From Acidobacteriota bacterium (GTDB taxonomy: Bacteria > Acidobacteriota > Terriglobia > Terriglobales > SCQP01), in assembly GCA_027459505.1 (NCBI GenBank), contig DAIDIE010000040.1:1-64000 (forward strand): a stretch of DNA of 64,000 nucleotides, read 5' to 3'. A program made the translations under genes and the position numbers. How positions within the stretch are numbered: the stretch's first letter is position 1; the number at the start of each line of letters is the position of its first letter. The notes under the pieces are model-generated. The model had not been told where the DNA came from and did not search any database. It worked only from the letters and a program-made list of their open reading frames with translations. This document shows positions 26,968-34,902 of this stretch, piece by piece.

Positions 26968-27159
26968 AGGAGGCACGGCCTCGTCTCCTGAGCCGCCCGC
27001 TGGCATTGCTTTCCGTTGGGTCGCTGGCACGTTCTCCAGTGAGAACGTGAAGCCGCCGATGCCGGGCTCCTCTCCCGCGCGAGGGGGCCCGCCCTTCGGA
27101 ATTTCGCGGCCCTCCACGTGCGATCTCCTCCCGCGGGGAGGACTCGGTGGCTCGCTCCT
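26968..27159 (+). repeat. Dispersed structured repeat, copy 3 (192 bp)
   Basis: Same orientation and termini as copy 1 (AGGAGGCACGG ... GCTCGCTCCT), with both conserved hairpins (ACGTTCTC-CAGT-GAGAACGT and CCTCCC-GCG-GGGAGG). It lies 48 bp upstream of the mutase start and keeps the frame open, so automated callers could extend that gene through it. Confidence 0.85.
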
Positions 27160-27203
27160 GAAGTGACTTCGAGGCGGCTATTGGGCGGTTGGGGCGTGGA
27201 TCA

Positions 27204-27372
27204 GTTGTCAGTTGTCCGTTGTCCGTAGGGACCGGTCCTGCAAGGGCGTTGCAGCGGGCCCGGGTCCGCCGCGAGGTCGCGGCAGACTTGGGCAACGCAA
27301 GTCCTTGGCGCGAGGAGCGCGACCATCTAGAGCTGCATCACTGCTCGAGCTGCGCCACTGCTCGAGTTGTGC
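27204..27372. repeat. Short tandem repeats downstream of topA
   Basis: The 456-bp gap between the mutase and topA also holds a 7-base tandem array (GTTGTCA, GTTGTCC, GTTGTCC, about 27207-27227) and an 18-base near-repeat GAGCTG(C)...CACTGCTC present about 2.5 times at 27331-27372. No gene is seen in the gap beyond repeat copy 3. Confidence 0.5.
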
Positions 27373-27377
27373 CGGCG

Positions 27378-29858
27378 CTAGTGCTGCGCCGGGACGTGGG
27401 AGGCTTCGCCAGCATTGCCCGGCGGTGGCGCGGACTCGTCGGGGCGCTCATAGTCGCAGCCGTCTTTGGGACAGGCAATGATGGGACCCGCCTTCAGATT
27501 CTTCTGGACCAAGTATGGATTGCCGCATTGCGGACACTTCTCCGCAATTGGGCGCTGCCAAACGCTGAAGGTGCATTTCGGGTAACGGTTACAGCCAAAG
27601 AAGGTCTTTCCGCGCTTGGAACGCTTTTCGGCGATATCGCCTTCGCCACATTCCGGGCATTTCACGCCCACCAGGTTCTGCTTGATGTATTTGCAGTCCG
27701 GGTAGCCACTGCAGGCGGTGAACTCGCCATAACGGCCGAACTTGACCACCAGATTCTTGCCGCACTCGGGGCATTTCTCGTCCAGCGGCACATCCGCCTG
27801 TTTTTGCGGTCCGTCCAGGCGGCGGGTGGTTTTGCACTCGGGGTAGCCGGTGCAGGCCATGAACTGTCCAAAGCGGCCGCGCTTGAGCGCCATGGGGCGA
27901 CCGCAGTTTTCGCAGTACTCGTCGTTGGTCTGGTCCGTGAGCTCGGCGTTATCCAGATCGGGCAGGTCAATGGCCAACTCGCGCGTGCTGGTGCATTCGG
28001 GATAGCCGCTGCAGGCCAGGAATGAGCCGTGTTTGCCCCAACGGATCACCATGGGCTTCCCGCATTTGTCGCAGCTCAATTCGGTTGGTTTTTCCATGCG
28101 TTTCACGTTGGTCATATGCTTTTCGGCATATTCCAGGTTCTTAGAGAACTTCTTATAGAAGTCCCGCATGGCGTCGGTCCACTTTTCCTGCCCTTCTTCG
28201 ATGGCGTCCAACTGTTCTTCCAGCCGCGCCGTGTACTGCAGGTCAAAGATGTCCTGAAAGTTTTCCACCAGCAGGTCGTTGACGACGAAGCCCAACTCGG
28301 TGGGAATAAACTTGCCGCCGGTCTTGCTCACGTAGCCGCGGTCCTGGATGGTGCTGAGGATGTTGGCATAGGTGGACGGGCGGCCGATGCCCTTCTCTTC
28401 CAGTTCCTTAACCAGAGCCGCTTCGGTATAGCGGGGAGGCGGTTCGGTAAAGTGCTGTTCCGGCTTGAGGGAAAGCAACTTGAGAGCCTGATCTTTCTTC
28501 AGCGCGGGCAGCTTCTTTTTGAGCGCCTCATCATCCTCGTCGCCCTTGTCCTTGCTTTCCTCGTAGATTTTGAGGAAACCATCAAATTTCAGTACCGATC
28601 CGGTGGTGCGCAGCAGGTAATGCTTGCCGTCCTTGGCGGCGGCATCAACTTCCACCGTGGTCTGGTCAAAGATGGCGGCTGGCATCTGCGAGGCCACAAA
28701 GCGCTGCCAAATGAGCTTGTAAACCTTGTGCTCATCCTCGCTGAGGTATTGCTTGATTGACTCGGGATCGCGGTGAACGGAAGTTGGGCGGATGGCCTCG
28801 TGCGCATCCTGCGCGCCCTTCTTGCTGGCAAATGTGTTGGGCTTACCAGGAAGATAAGCAGCGCCGTACTGCTGGTCAATGTACTCGCGTACCTCTTTGA
28901 TGGCGTCATCGGAGACGCGGGTCGAATCGGTACGCATATAGGTGATCAGACCGACGAGGCCTTCCGAACCCAGTTCCACGCCTTCATAAAGACGCTGCGC
29001 CAGCCCCATGGTGCGCTTCACGCTGAAGCGGAGCTTGCGGCCGGAATCCTGCTGCAGCTTGCTGGTGATGAAGGGCGGTAGCGGGTTGCGGCGGCGCTCC
29101 TTGGTTTCCACCGAACGCACGATGTAGCCGGCATTTTCCAGCGCAACACGCAGAACCTCGGCCTGCTCGGCGTTTTCAATCTTGATCTCTTCCTTGGAGA
29201 CCGTACCGTCGGGCTGAATGTGCCGCACTAAACGGGCATCGAAATAAGGGGCCTTGCCTGCGGAGAGGTGGGCATCGACCGTCCAGTACTCTTCTTTGAC
29301 AAAAGCGCGGACCAGCCGTTCGCGCTCGACTACCAGACGCAGCGCCACGGTCTGCACGCGTCCGGCGGAGATGCCGCGGCGGACGCGATCCCACAACAAG
29401 GGGGAGATCTGGTATCCGACTAGGCGATCCAGCACGCGGCGGGCCTGCTGGGCGTCGACCAGGTTTTGGTCAATCTGGGTGGGGTGCGCAAAGCCCTCCT
29501 GCACACCTCGCTTGGTAATCTCGTTGAAGGTCACGCGTTGCAGGGGCTTCTTGTCACCATCGCGCAACTCCTCGGCGAGGTGAAAACAGATTGCTTCGCC
29601 TTCACGGTCCGGGTCAGCCGCCAGGTAGATGGCTTCCGCCTTCTTGGCGCTCTTCTTTAGCTGGGCCAGGACCTTCTCTTTGCCGGGGATGACCGTATAG
29701 GTAGGCTCAAAGGAGTGGTCGATGTCGACCCCGAGGTCCTTTTTGGGCAGATCCTTGACGTGCCCCAGGGAGGCCAGAACCTCAAACTTGGGACCCAAAT
29801 ACTTGCCGATGGTCTTGGCCTTTGCCGGCGACTCCACAATAACGATGGACTTTGCCAT
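27378..29858 (-). CDS. topA: DNA topoisomerase I
   Basis: An 826-residue type IA enzyme relaxing negative supercoils. It starts with the Toprim domain (MAKSIVIVESPAKAKTIGKY, YLAADPDREGEAI) and has the catalytic Tyr in GLVGLITYMRTDSTRVS. The C-terminal third (from about 590) has five zinc-ribbon units with CxxC...C..C spacing, e.g. CDKCGKPMVIRW / CSGYPEC and CENCGRPMALKRG / CTGYPEC, more than the three of E. coli TopA. It follows dprA on the same strand (179 bp), a common pairing in bacterial genomes. Confidence 0.96.
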   Translation of the reverse strand: MAKSIVIVESPAKAKTIGKYLGPKFEVLASLGHVKDLPKKDLGVDIDHSFEPTYTVIPGKEKVLAQLKKSAKKAEAIYLAADPDREGEAICFHLAEELRDGDKKPLQRVTFNEITKRGVQEGFAHPTQIDQNLVDAQQARRVLDRLVGYQISPLLWDRVRRGISAGRVQTVALRLVVERERLVRAFVKEEYWTVDAHLSAGKAPYFDARLVRHIQPDGTVSKEEIKIENAEQAEVLRVALENAGYIVRSVETKERRRNPLPPFITSKLQQDSGRKLRFSVKRTMGLAQRLYEGVELGSEGLVGLITYMRTDSTRVSDDAIKEVREYIDQQYGAAYLPGKPNTFASKKGAQDAHEAIRPTSVHRDPESIKQYLSEDEHKVYKLIWQRFVASQMPAAIFDQTTVEVDAAAKDGKHYLLRTTGSVLKFDGFLKIYEESKDKGDEDDEALKKKLPALKKDQALKLLSLKPEQHFTEPPPRYTEAALVKELEEKGIGRPSTYANILSTIQDRGYVSKTGGKFIPTELGFVVNDLLVENFQDIFDLQYTARLEEQLDAIEEGQEKWTDAMRDFYKKFSKNLEYAEKHMTNVKRMEKPTELSCDKCGKPMVIRWGKHGSFLACSGYPECTSTRELAIDLPDLDNAELTDQTNDEYCENCGRPMALKRGRFGQFMACTGYPECKTTRRLDGPQKQADVPLDEKCPECGKNLVVKFGRYGEFTACSGYPDCKYIKQNLVGVKCPECGEGDIAEKRSKRGKTFFGCNRYPKCTFSVWQRPIAEKCPQCGNPYLVQKNLKAGPIIACPKDGCDYERPDESAPPPGNAGEASHVPAQH

Positions 29859-30037
29859 AAACTTCCAATGCTTAACGCGGGTGAGAGCCCGGTTTGCGGA
29901 CTACTTTCAAGAGGGCGGGAGGCGCAAATGGACCCGGGAGCGCCCACCGGAACCTGTTTGCAGGCTACCACAAGCTTTTGGAGGCCCCGTCAACGCCCCC
30001 AAAAGGGAGAAATGATCCACTACATACCGGAACGCTT

Positions 30038-31189
30038 CTAGCGCATCTTTCGGACGTAATTTTTACCCGGGAGCTGGGTGACTTGTCCGGCCAGTTCCAA
30101 CTCGAAGAGCGCGGCCAAAATCTGCTGTGTCTGTAAGGAAGGCAGTTGCTCCTGAATTTGGTCGATGTGCAAGGCCTCATCCACGCGCAGACGGCTAAGG
30201 ATGGCGCCAGCCGGCCCTTCGGGAAGCTCCGGAGAGGCGCCAGTTGTCGCGGGCGCGGGGGTTTGGAGGCGTACACGGACGTGGCTGGGAAGCTCCTCAA
30301 CGACGTCGGCGGCCTCGCACACCAATTTGGCGCCCTGCTTTATGAGTGCGTTGGGCAGCCAGGCGTTACGGGAAGTGACCATGCCGGGGACGCCGAAGAC
30401 CTCGCGGTTTTGTTCCAGCGCCAAGCGCGCGGTGATGCGGGAGCCGCTATGTTCGCCTCCCTCCACCACGACCACGCCGAGGGCGAGTCCACTGATGATG
30501 CGGTTGCGGGTAGGGAAGTTGTGGGGAGCGGGAAAGGTTCCCATCGGGAATTCGGAGACGAGCGCGCCACCCTGCTGCAGAATCTGCTCCGCCAGCTTTT
30601 TGTTTTCGGTGGGGTAGATATTGTCTACCCCAGTACCCAAAACCGCCACGGCACAGCCGTTTCCCTCCAAGGCGCCTTTGTGCCCAGCGGTATCGATGCC
30701 GCGGGCGAGGCCGCTGAAGACGGTTAGGCCCCAGGCGGCAAGATCGTGTCCGAGATGCTCGGCGATGGTCTTGCCGTAGACAGAAGGACGACGGGTTCCC
30801 ACGACGGCGACGCCAAAGGTATCCAAGGCGGCGAGGTTTCCGCGGACGTAGAGGAGAGCGGGTGGATCATAAATTTCGCGGAGCAATTCGGGGTAGCAAC
30901 GATCCGTCCAGGCGACTAATTCTGCGCCCAGGGCGCGCAGTTTGTCGAATTCCATAGCGCCCAGCTCGAGGGCCTTGCCGGTATGGATGAACTGGGCGGC
31001 TTCAGGGGCCAAACCGCAGGCCTCCAGCCCAGTAAGTGAGGCATGGTAGATGGCGAGCGGCGTCTGGTAGACCTCCAGCAGGTTGTGAATACCGCGCGAG
31101 CCGAGAAAAGGGGTCTGAACCAAGCCCAACCAAGCGATGCAGTCGCCATCGTCGTGGTGTGGGAGGTTGGATTGGGCGGAAGCCGACAT
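30038..31189 (-). CDS. dprA: DNA-processing protein DprA
   Basis: A 383-residue protein that loads RecA onto incoming single-stranded DNA during natural transformation. The Rossmann-like DprA core is intact: VAVVGTRRPSVYGKTIAEHL, VFSGLARGIDTAGHKGAL, FPMGTFPAPHNFPTRNRIIS and GVVVVEGGEHSGS. An N-terminal SAM-like helical part and a C-terminal winged-helix DML1-like domain (EALHIDQIQEQLPSLQTQQI) flank it. The upstream gene is divergent, 111 bp away. Confidence 0.94.
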   Translation of the reverse strand: MSASAQSNLPHHDDGDCIAWLGLVQTPFLGSRGIHNLLEVYQTPLAIYHASLTGLEACGLAPEAAQFIHTGKALELGAMEFDKLRALGAELVAWTDRCYPELLREIYDPPALLYVRGNLAALDTFGVAVVGTRRPSVYGKTIAEHLGHDLAAWGLTVFSGLARGIDTAGHKGALEGNGCAVAVLGTGVDNIYPTENKKLAEQILQQGGALVSEFPMGTFPAPHNFPTRNRIISGLALGVVVVEGGEHSGSRITARLALEQNREVFGVPGMVTSRNAWLPNALIKQGAKLVCEAADVVEELPSHVRVRLQTPAPATTGASPELPEGPAGAILSRLRVDEALHIDQIQEQLPSLQTQQILAALFELELAGQVTQLPGKNYVRKMR

Positions 31190-31286
31190 CCGCTTCAGGC
31201 TAGAAGGGGTGGCGGGTGGCGGTCAATTCACCCATGTGGGGGGAGTGGGAAGCGCTGGCGGGGGAACTGGGCACTGCGATCGCGCC

Positions 31287-31292
31287 TATACT
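31287..31292 (+). promoter_or_regulatory. -10 element of a putative leaderless promoter for the dCTP deaminase gene
   Basis: TATACT ends 8 nt before the ATG at 31301 and no Shine-Dalgarno precedes the gene, so transcription probably starts at or next to the start codon. No -35 is evident. The 111-bp gap to dprA is too short for an AvcI-type antitoxin RNA plus promoter. Confidence 0.45.
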
Positions 31293-31300
31293 ATGCGGCG

Positions 31301-32791
31301 ATGGCTGTGGAACAAGCTCGAAAAAAGTTTAAGCACGAACTGGTGCTGGGCATTGTGTGCCCGCTCGGTACCGATTACAACCAGTTCCTGAAGGCACTTG
31401 AGAATTACCTTCAGCGCTTCGGCTATAGCTCAAACCGAATCCATTTAAGCAGAGATTTTCGCGAAATCCTGGGCAAGTTGGGGACACCCGACGCGGGCGG
31501 TAGCGTACCTTCTTTTAGAACAAAGATTCTTGATGGCGACCGCATTCGCGAAAGGACCGCAAACAACGGGGCGCTGGCGTACTACGCTGTCCACCAGATC
31601 GCGGTGAAGCGCAGAGAGGCATCTGGTGGTGAAAGTGGGCCGTTGCAGGGCACGTGCCATGTTGTGGTCCAACTCAAAAGACCCGAGGAGGTCGAAGTCC
31701 TACGGGCCACCTATGGTTTGGGCTTTTTCCTGATTGGGTTGTTTTCGACAGAAGTGGAGCGATTGCAGTTTTTCAAGAAGAATGGGATTTCTGCGGAGGA
31801 AGCCGCTGAGCTGATTGCCACCGACAGTGAAGAAAAAGGGAACTTCGGGCAGAGAACGACGAAAACCTTCCATCTTGCGGATGTATTCATATCTTCCGCC
31901 GATTTTGCCGTGCAGGCACTCCGGTTCGTCGACCTGGTTTTCGGACATCCGTTCCATACTCCTACGACAGATGAACGCGCAATGTTTATGGCCTACGCCT
32001 CCAGCCTTAGCTCTGCTGATCTGTCCCGACAAGTGGGGGCTGCGATTATCGACCGGAACGGAAACCTGATCGCGGTTGGGTACAATGAAGTTCCGAAAGC
32101 GGGCGGAGGGCCCTACCAAGGAGGGAAATGGAGTCATCGCGATATCGAGGAAGGCCGGGACTACAATCACACGGAGCGGGAGCGGATTGCGCAGAAGATT
32201 TACGCCGAGCTGGAGCTGTCCGGCACGGTTGAGTGGAGCAAGGCGAGGGCGGCCTTTTCAGCGGCCGGCCTTTATGACATCACCGAGTATGGGAGGGCGG
32301 TCCACGCCGAAATGGACGCGATTCTCGCGTGTGGCCGAACCGGGGTGAGCCCCCTCGGATCCGTGCTTTACACGACGACCTTTCCGTGCCACAACTGTAC
32401 ACGGCACATCGTTGCATCCGGGATATCAAAGGTCGTATACGTGGAACCGTATCCGAGGAGCAAAGCAAACGAGCTCCATGGCGACGCCATCAAACTGGCG
32501 GATCGTGCAGAGGTGCTTTGTGGCCCCGCAGTGCCGTTTGTGCCGTTCATTGGCATCGGACCGAGAAGGTACATTGATCTGTTTTCAATGAGGCTCGGCT
32601 CCGGCACTCCGATCGAGAGAGAGCGAGAAGGGGCGCTGGTGGATTGGGAAGAAAGCAAGAGTGCCCCGCGCCTGAGCATGTTGCCGTCCTCTTACATTCA
32701 GCGGGAATTCGAGACGGCCAGGACATTCGAAGAGATGCTTACCAAGAGTGGGAAAGAGGAGAGCAAGGATGAGCGAATCCAAAAAACATGA
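31301..32791 (+). CDS. Probable anti-phage dCTP deaminase (AvcD-like)
   Basis: A 496-residue two-domain protein. The N-terminal half (about 1-200) resembles the P-loop-kinase-like regulatory domain of AvcD proteins, opening ELVLGIVCPLGTDYNQF; the loop has GTD rather than a Walker GKS/T. The C-terminal half is a zinc-dependent cytidine/deoxycytidylate deaminase: HAE in GRAVHAEMDAILACG and the Cys pair in TTFPCHNCTRHI, with YASSLSSADLSRQVGAAI before it. In this family deamination of dCTP/dCMP depletes nucleotides during phage infection. Third-position GC is visibly lower than in dprA and topA, suggesting transfer. It overlaps the next small gene by 23 bp. The alternative is a housekeeping dCMP deaminase, but those lack the N-terminal domain. 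Confidence 0.82.
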   Translation: MAVEQARKKFKHELVLGIVCPLGTDYNQFLKALENYLQRFGYSSNRIHLSRDFREILGKLGTPDAGGSVPSFRTKILDGDRIRERTANNGALAYYAVHQIAVKRREASGGESGPLQGTCHVVVQLKRPEEVEVLRATYGLGFFLIGLFSTEVERLQFFKKNGISAEEAAELIATDSEEKGNFGQRTTKTFHLADVFISSADFAVQALRFVDLVFGHPFHTPTTDERAMFMAYASSLSSADLSRQVGAAIIDRNGNLIAVGYNEVPKAGGGPYQGGKWSHRDIEEGRDYNHTERERIAQKIYAELELSGTVEWSKARAAFSAAGLYDITEYGRAVHAEMDAILACGRTGVSPLGSVLYTTTFPCHNCTRHIVASGISKVVYVEPYPRSKANELHGDAIKLADRAEVLCGPAVPFVPFIGIGPRRYIDLFSMRLGSGTPIEREREGALVDWEESKSAPRLSMLPSSYIQREFETARTFEEMLTKSGKEESKDERIQKT

Positions 32792-32963
32792 CAGGTTCAG
32801 GGTATTCTTAGACGCTCCCGAACGGAATCCGGAATGGGTGGCACGTTCGCTGGAAAACCGGATTGAGGCGGCGATTCGCGTCTATTCAAGTCCCGAATCG
32901 GAGCCCGAAGTTCAGAACGAAGGGTGCGAGTCGCGGCCACGTGCCAAGAAGGCGGCGCGCTGA
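32769..32963 (+). CDS. Small unknown protein coupled to the dCTP deaminase
   Basis: A 64-residue, highly charged protein. The ATG at 32769 lies inside the last codons of the deaminase gene in another frame, with GAGGAGAGC at 32756-32764 upstream. The first half is amphipathic (KKHDRFRVFLDAPERNPEWV, RSLENRIEAAIRVY); the second half is acidic then ends basic (RPRAKKAAR). No domain is recognised. The 23-bp overlap implies translational coupling and a shared function, for example a regulator, antitoxin or cofactor of the deaminase. It could also be a chance frame, though the good ribosome site argues against that. Confidence 0.55.
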   Translation: MSESKKHDRFRVFLDAPERNPEWVARSLENRIEAAIRVYSSPESEPEVQNEGCESRPRAKKAAR

Positions 32964-33114
32964 GGGAGACCGTCGCCGCATTGTGGGGACCAGTGGTCAA
33001 GCATTTCAAATTAAACCTCTTGTCCTACCCTCCCCGGCTGCGCTAAAGTGGCGCTATCTGCTTCTGCCGTAGGGACTTAGCGCTGCGGCTGGCTAAACCG
33101 AGGATGGGAACGCA

Positions 33115-33444
33115 ATGACCAAAGCCGACCTGATCGACGAAATCTCCCGCAGCGTCGAAATGAGCCGCAAAGACAGCGAGGTGATTGTCGATACCATCTT
33201 CGACAGCATTGTCGAATCGTTGCGCGCCGGCGACAAAATTGAGATCCGGGGCTTTGGCAGCTTCCGGACGCGGCAACGCAAGGCCCGCACCGGACGCAAT
33301 CCCAAGACCGGCGAGAAGGTGGACGTGCCAGCGCGCCGCATTCCGTTTTTCAAGCCCAGCAAGGAGCTGAAAGAGGGCGTGAACGGCGCCCCCGAAGCTG
33401 TTGAAGTAGGCGAGGTGGCGCGGGCGGCAAGTGGGGAGAACTAG
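33115..33444 (+). CDS. HU/IHF-family DNA-binding protein (IHF beta-like)
   Basis: A 109-residue DNA-bending protein. The HU/IHF core is complete: MTKADLIDEISRSVEMSRKD, IEIRGFGSFRTRQRKARTGR (the DNA-contacting arm region) and NPKTGEKVDVPARRIPFFKP with the intercalating Pro. An acidic C-terminal tail of about 18 residues is extra. It resembles IHF beta more than HU; in these bacteria such proteins often act as homodimers. The 151 bp upstream holds its promoter. Confidence 0.9.
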   Translation: MTKADLIDEISRSVEMSRKDSEVIVDTIFDSIVESLRAGDKIEIRGFGSFRTRQRKARTGRNPKTGEKVDVPARRIPFFKPSKELKEGVNGAPEAVEVGEVARAASGEN

Positions 33445-33470
33445 CGGGATCGATTGCAGCCGCGCCCGCG

Positions 33471-34841
33471 TCAGGCCAGTTGCAGCGATCGTTCCACCAG
33501 GTCCCAGACCTGGTTCAACTCGTCTTCACTAATGCAGTAGGGTGGCAGGCAGTAAATGATTGACCCCAGTGGCCGGAGCAGCACCCCGTTTTCCAAAAAG
33601 TAATTCTGCAATTTCGGCCCCACTGCGGCCAAATACCCGCCACTCTCGTCGCGCAATTCCAGTATTCCCACGGTTCCGGCTTGCCGGGTTTCCAGAACGC
33701 GATCGGCAAAACGCTTGCGAATGGCTTCCAGCCGCTCGCTGTGGATCTGCGTGATCCGCGCAATGCGTTCGAAAACCGGCTCACGCTCAAACACTTCCAA
33801 ACTGGCCAACGCGGCCGCACAGCCCAGCGGGTTGGCGGTGTAGGAGTGGCCATGAAAGAAGGTGTCGCGCCGGTTTTCGCTGTAAAAGGCCTGGAAGACA
33901 CGCGCGGTGCAGGCGGTAGCCGCCATGGGAAGAAAGCCGCCGGTCAGTCCTTTGGACAGGCAGATGATGTCGGGGACAATACCGCTGGCTTCGCAGGCAA
34001 AGAGCGGAGGGTTGGGGGCGTCACCGCGGGTGGGGACACCCTGCCGCTCAATGCCAGTGCGTCCAAAACCGGTGAGCACTTCATCGGCGATCATGAGGGC
34101 GCCGTAGCGATCACAGAGCCGGCGCACATCGCGCAGGAAGGTGGCGGGGTGCACCTTCATGCCGCCCGCACCCTGCAGGAGCGGTTCGACAATGACGGCG
34201 GCCACCTCTTCGCCCGAGCGTTGCAGGATCGCCTCCAGGCTGTCACAGTCGTTTGCGTGTGCGCCGCAGCAGGCGCAGGGCGCCGTGCGGGCTCGCTGGA
34301 CGGGAAACATCAGCGGCTGAAACTTCTCCGTGAAATAAGAAGGCTCGCTCACTGACATGGTGGCGACCGTATCCCCGTGGTAGGCGTCACGCAGGGCAAC
34401 GATGCGGTGGCGTTGTGGACGGTCCTGGTTGGCCCAGTACTGCACCGCCATTTTCAGCGAGACTTCCACGGCGGTCGAGCCGTTATCGGAGTAGAAGACG
34501 CGGTTCAATCCGGCGGGCAGAAGGGCGGCCAGTTTGCCGGCGAGTTGCGCCGCGGGGCGATGGGTGAAGCCGGCAAAGATCACCTGTTCCAGCGTGCCGG
34601 CTTGTTGGGCAATGGCGGCGGCGATATGAGGATGGGCGTGACCATGCAGGGTCACCCACCAGGAGGAGATGGCGTCCAGGTAGCGCTTTCCGCTTTCAGC
34701 GACGAGCCAAGCTCCTTCGCCATAGGCGATCGGAACCGGAGCAGGCGCCAGCCGCATTTGTGTGTAGGGATGCCAGAGGTGGCGCGCATCCAGATCGCCA
34801 GTTGAAGTTTCCGGCGGAGCGGCGGATGGCTTGAGGGACAT
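33471..34841 (-). CDS. bioA: Adenosylmethionine-8-amino-7-oxononanoate aminotransferase
   Basis: A 456-residue class III PLP aminotransferase making DAPA in biotin synthesis. Typical motifs: HLWHPYTQM and WVTLHGHAHPHI near the start, FYSDNGSTAVEVSLKMAVQY, LMIADEVLTGFGRTG, and ICLSKGLTGGFLPMAAT with the PLP lysine. It lies 61 bp downstream of dxs on the same strand and may be co-transcribed. No other bio genes are in the window. Confidence 0.95.
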   Translation of the reverse strand: MSLKPSAAPPETSTGDLDARHLWHPYTQMRLAPAPVPIAYGEGAWLVAESGKRYLDAISSWWVTLHGHAHPHIAAAIAQQAGTLEQVIFAGFTHRPAAQLAGKLAALLPAGLNRVFYSDNGSTAVEVSLKMAVQYWANQDRPQRHRIVALRDAYHGDTVATMSVSEPSYFTEKFQPLMFPVQRARTAPCACCGAHANDCDSLEAILQRSGEEVAAVIVEPLLQGAGGMKVHPATFLRDVRRLCDRYGALMIADEVLTGFGRTGIERQGVPTRGDAPNPPLFACEASGIVPDIICLSKGLTGGFLPMAATACTARVFQAFYSENRRDTFFHGHSYTANPLGCAAALASLEVFEREPVFERIARITQIHSERLEAIRKRFADRVLETRQAGTVGILELRDESGGYLAAVGPKLQNYFLENGVLLRPLGSIIYCLPPYCISEDELNQVWDLVERSLQLA

Positions 34842-34902
34842 GCAAACAGGATAAGGGAGGCGCCCCGTTGGGAGAGGCGCCTCGCGGGTGCAGACGGTCC
34901 GC

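Noticed and set aside
27204-27372. Possible CRISPR-like tandem repeats
   Set aside because: Units are 7 and 18 bp with no spacers and no cas genes nearby; they are simple tandem duplications.
31190-31300. AvcI-type antitoxin RNA upstream of the dCTP deaminase gene
   Set aside because: Only 111 bp separate it from dprA, and the only promoter-like hexamer is next to the start codon; no structured RNA of suitable length fits.
32964-33114. tRNA or small RNA gene between the 64-aa gene and the HU/IHF gene
   Set aside because: Short dyads with AGCGC are present but no cloverleaf or terminator-bounded structure could be drawn.
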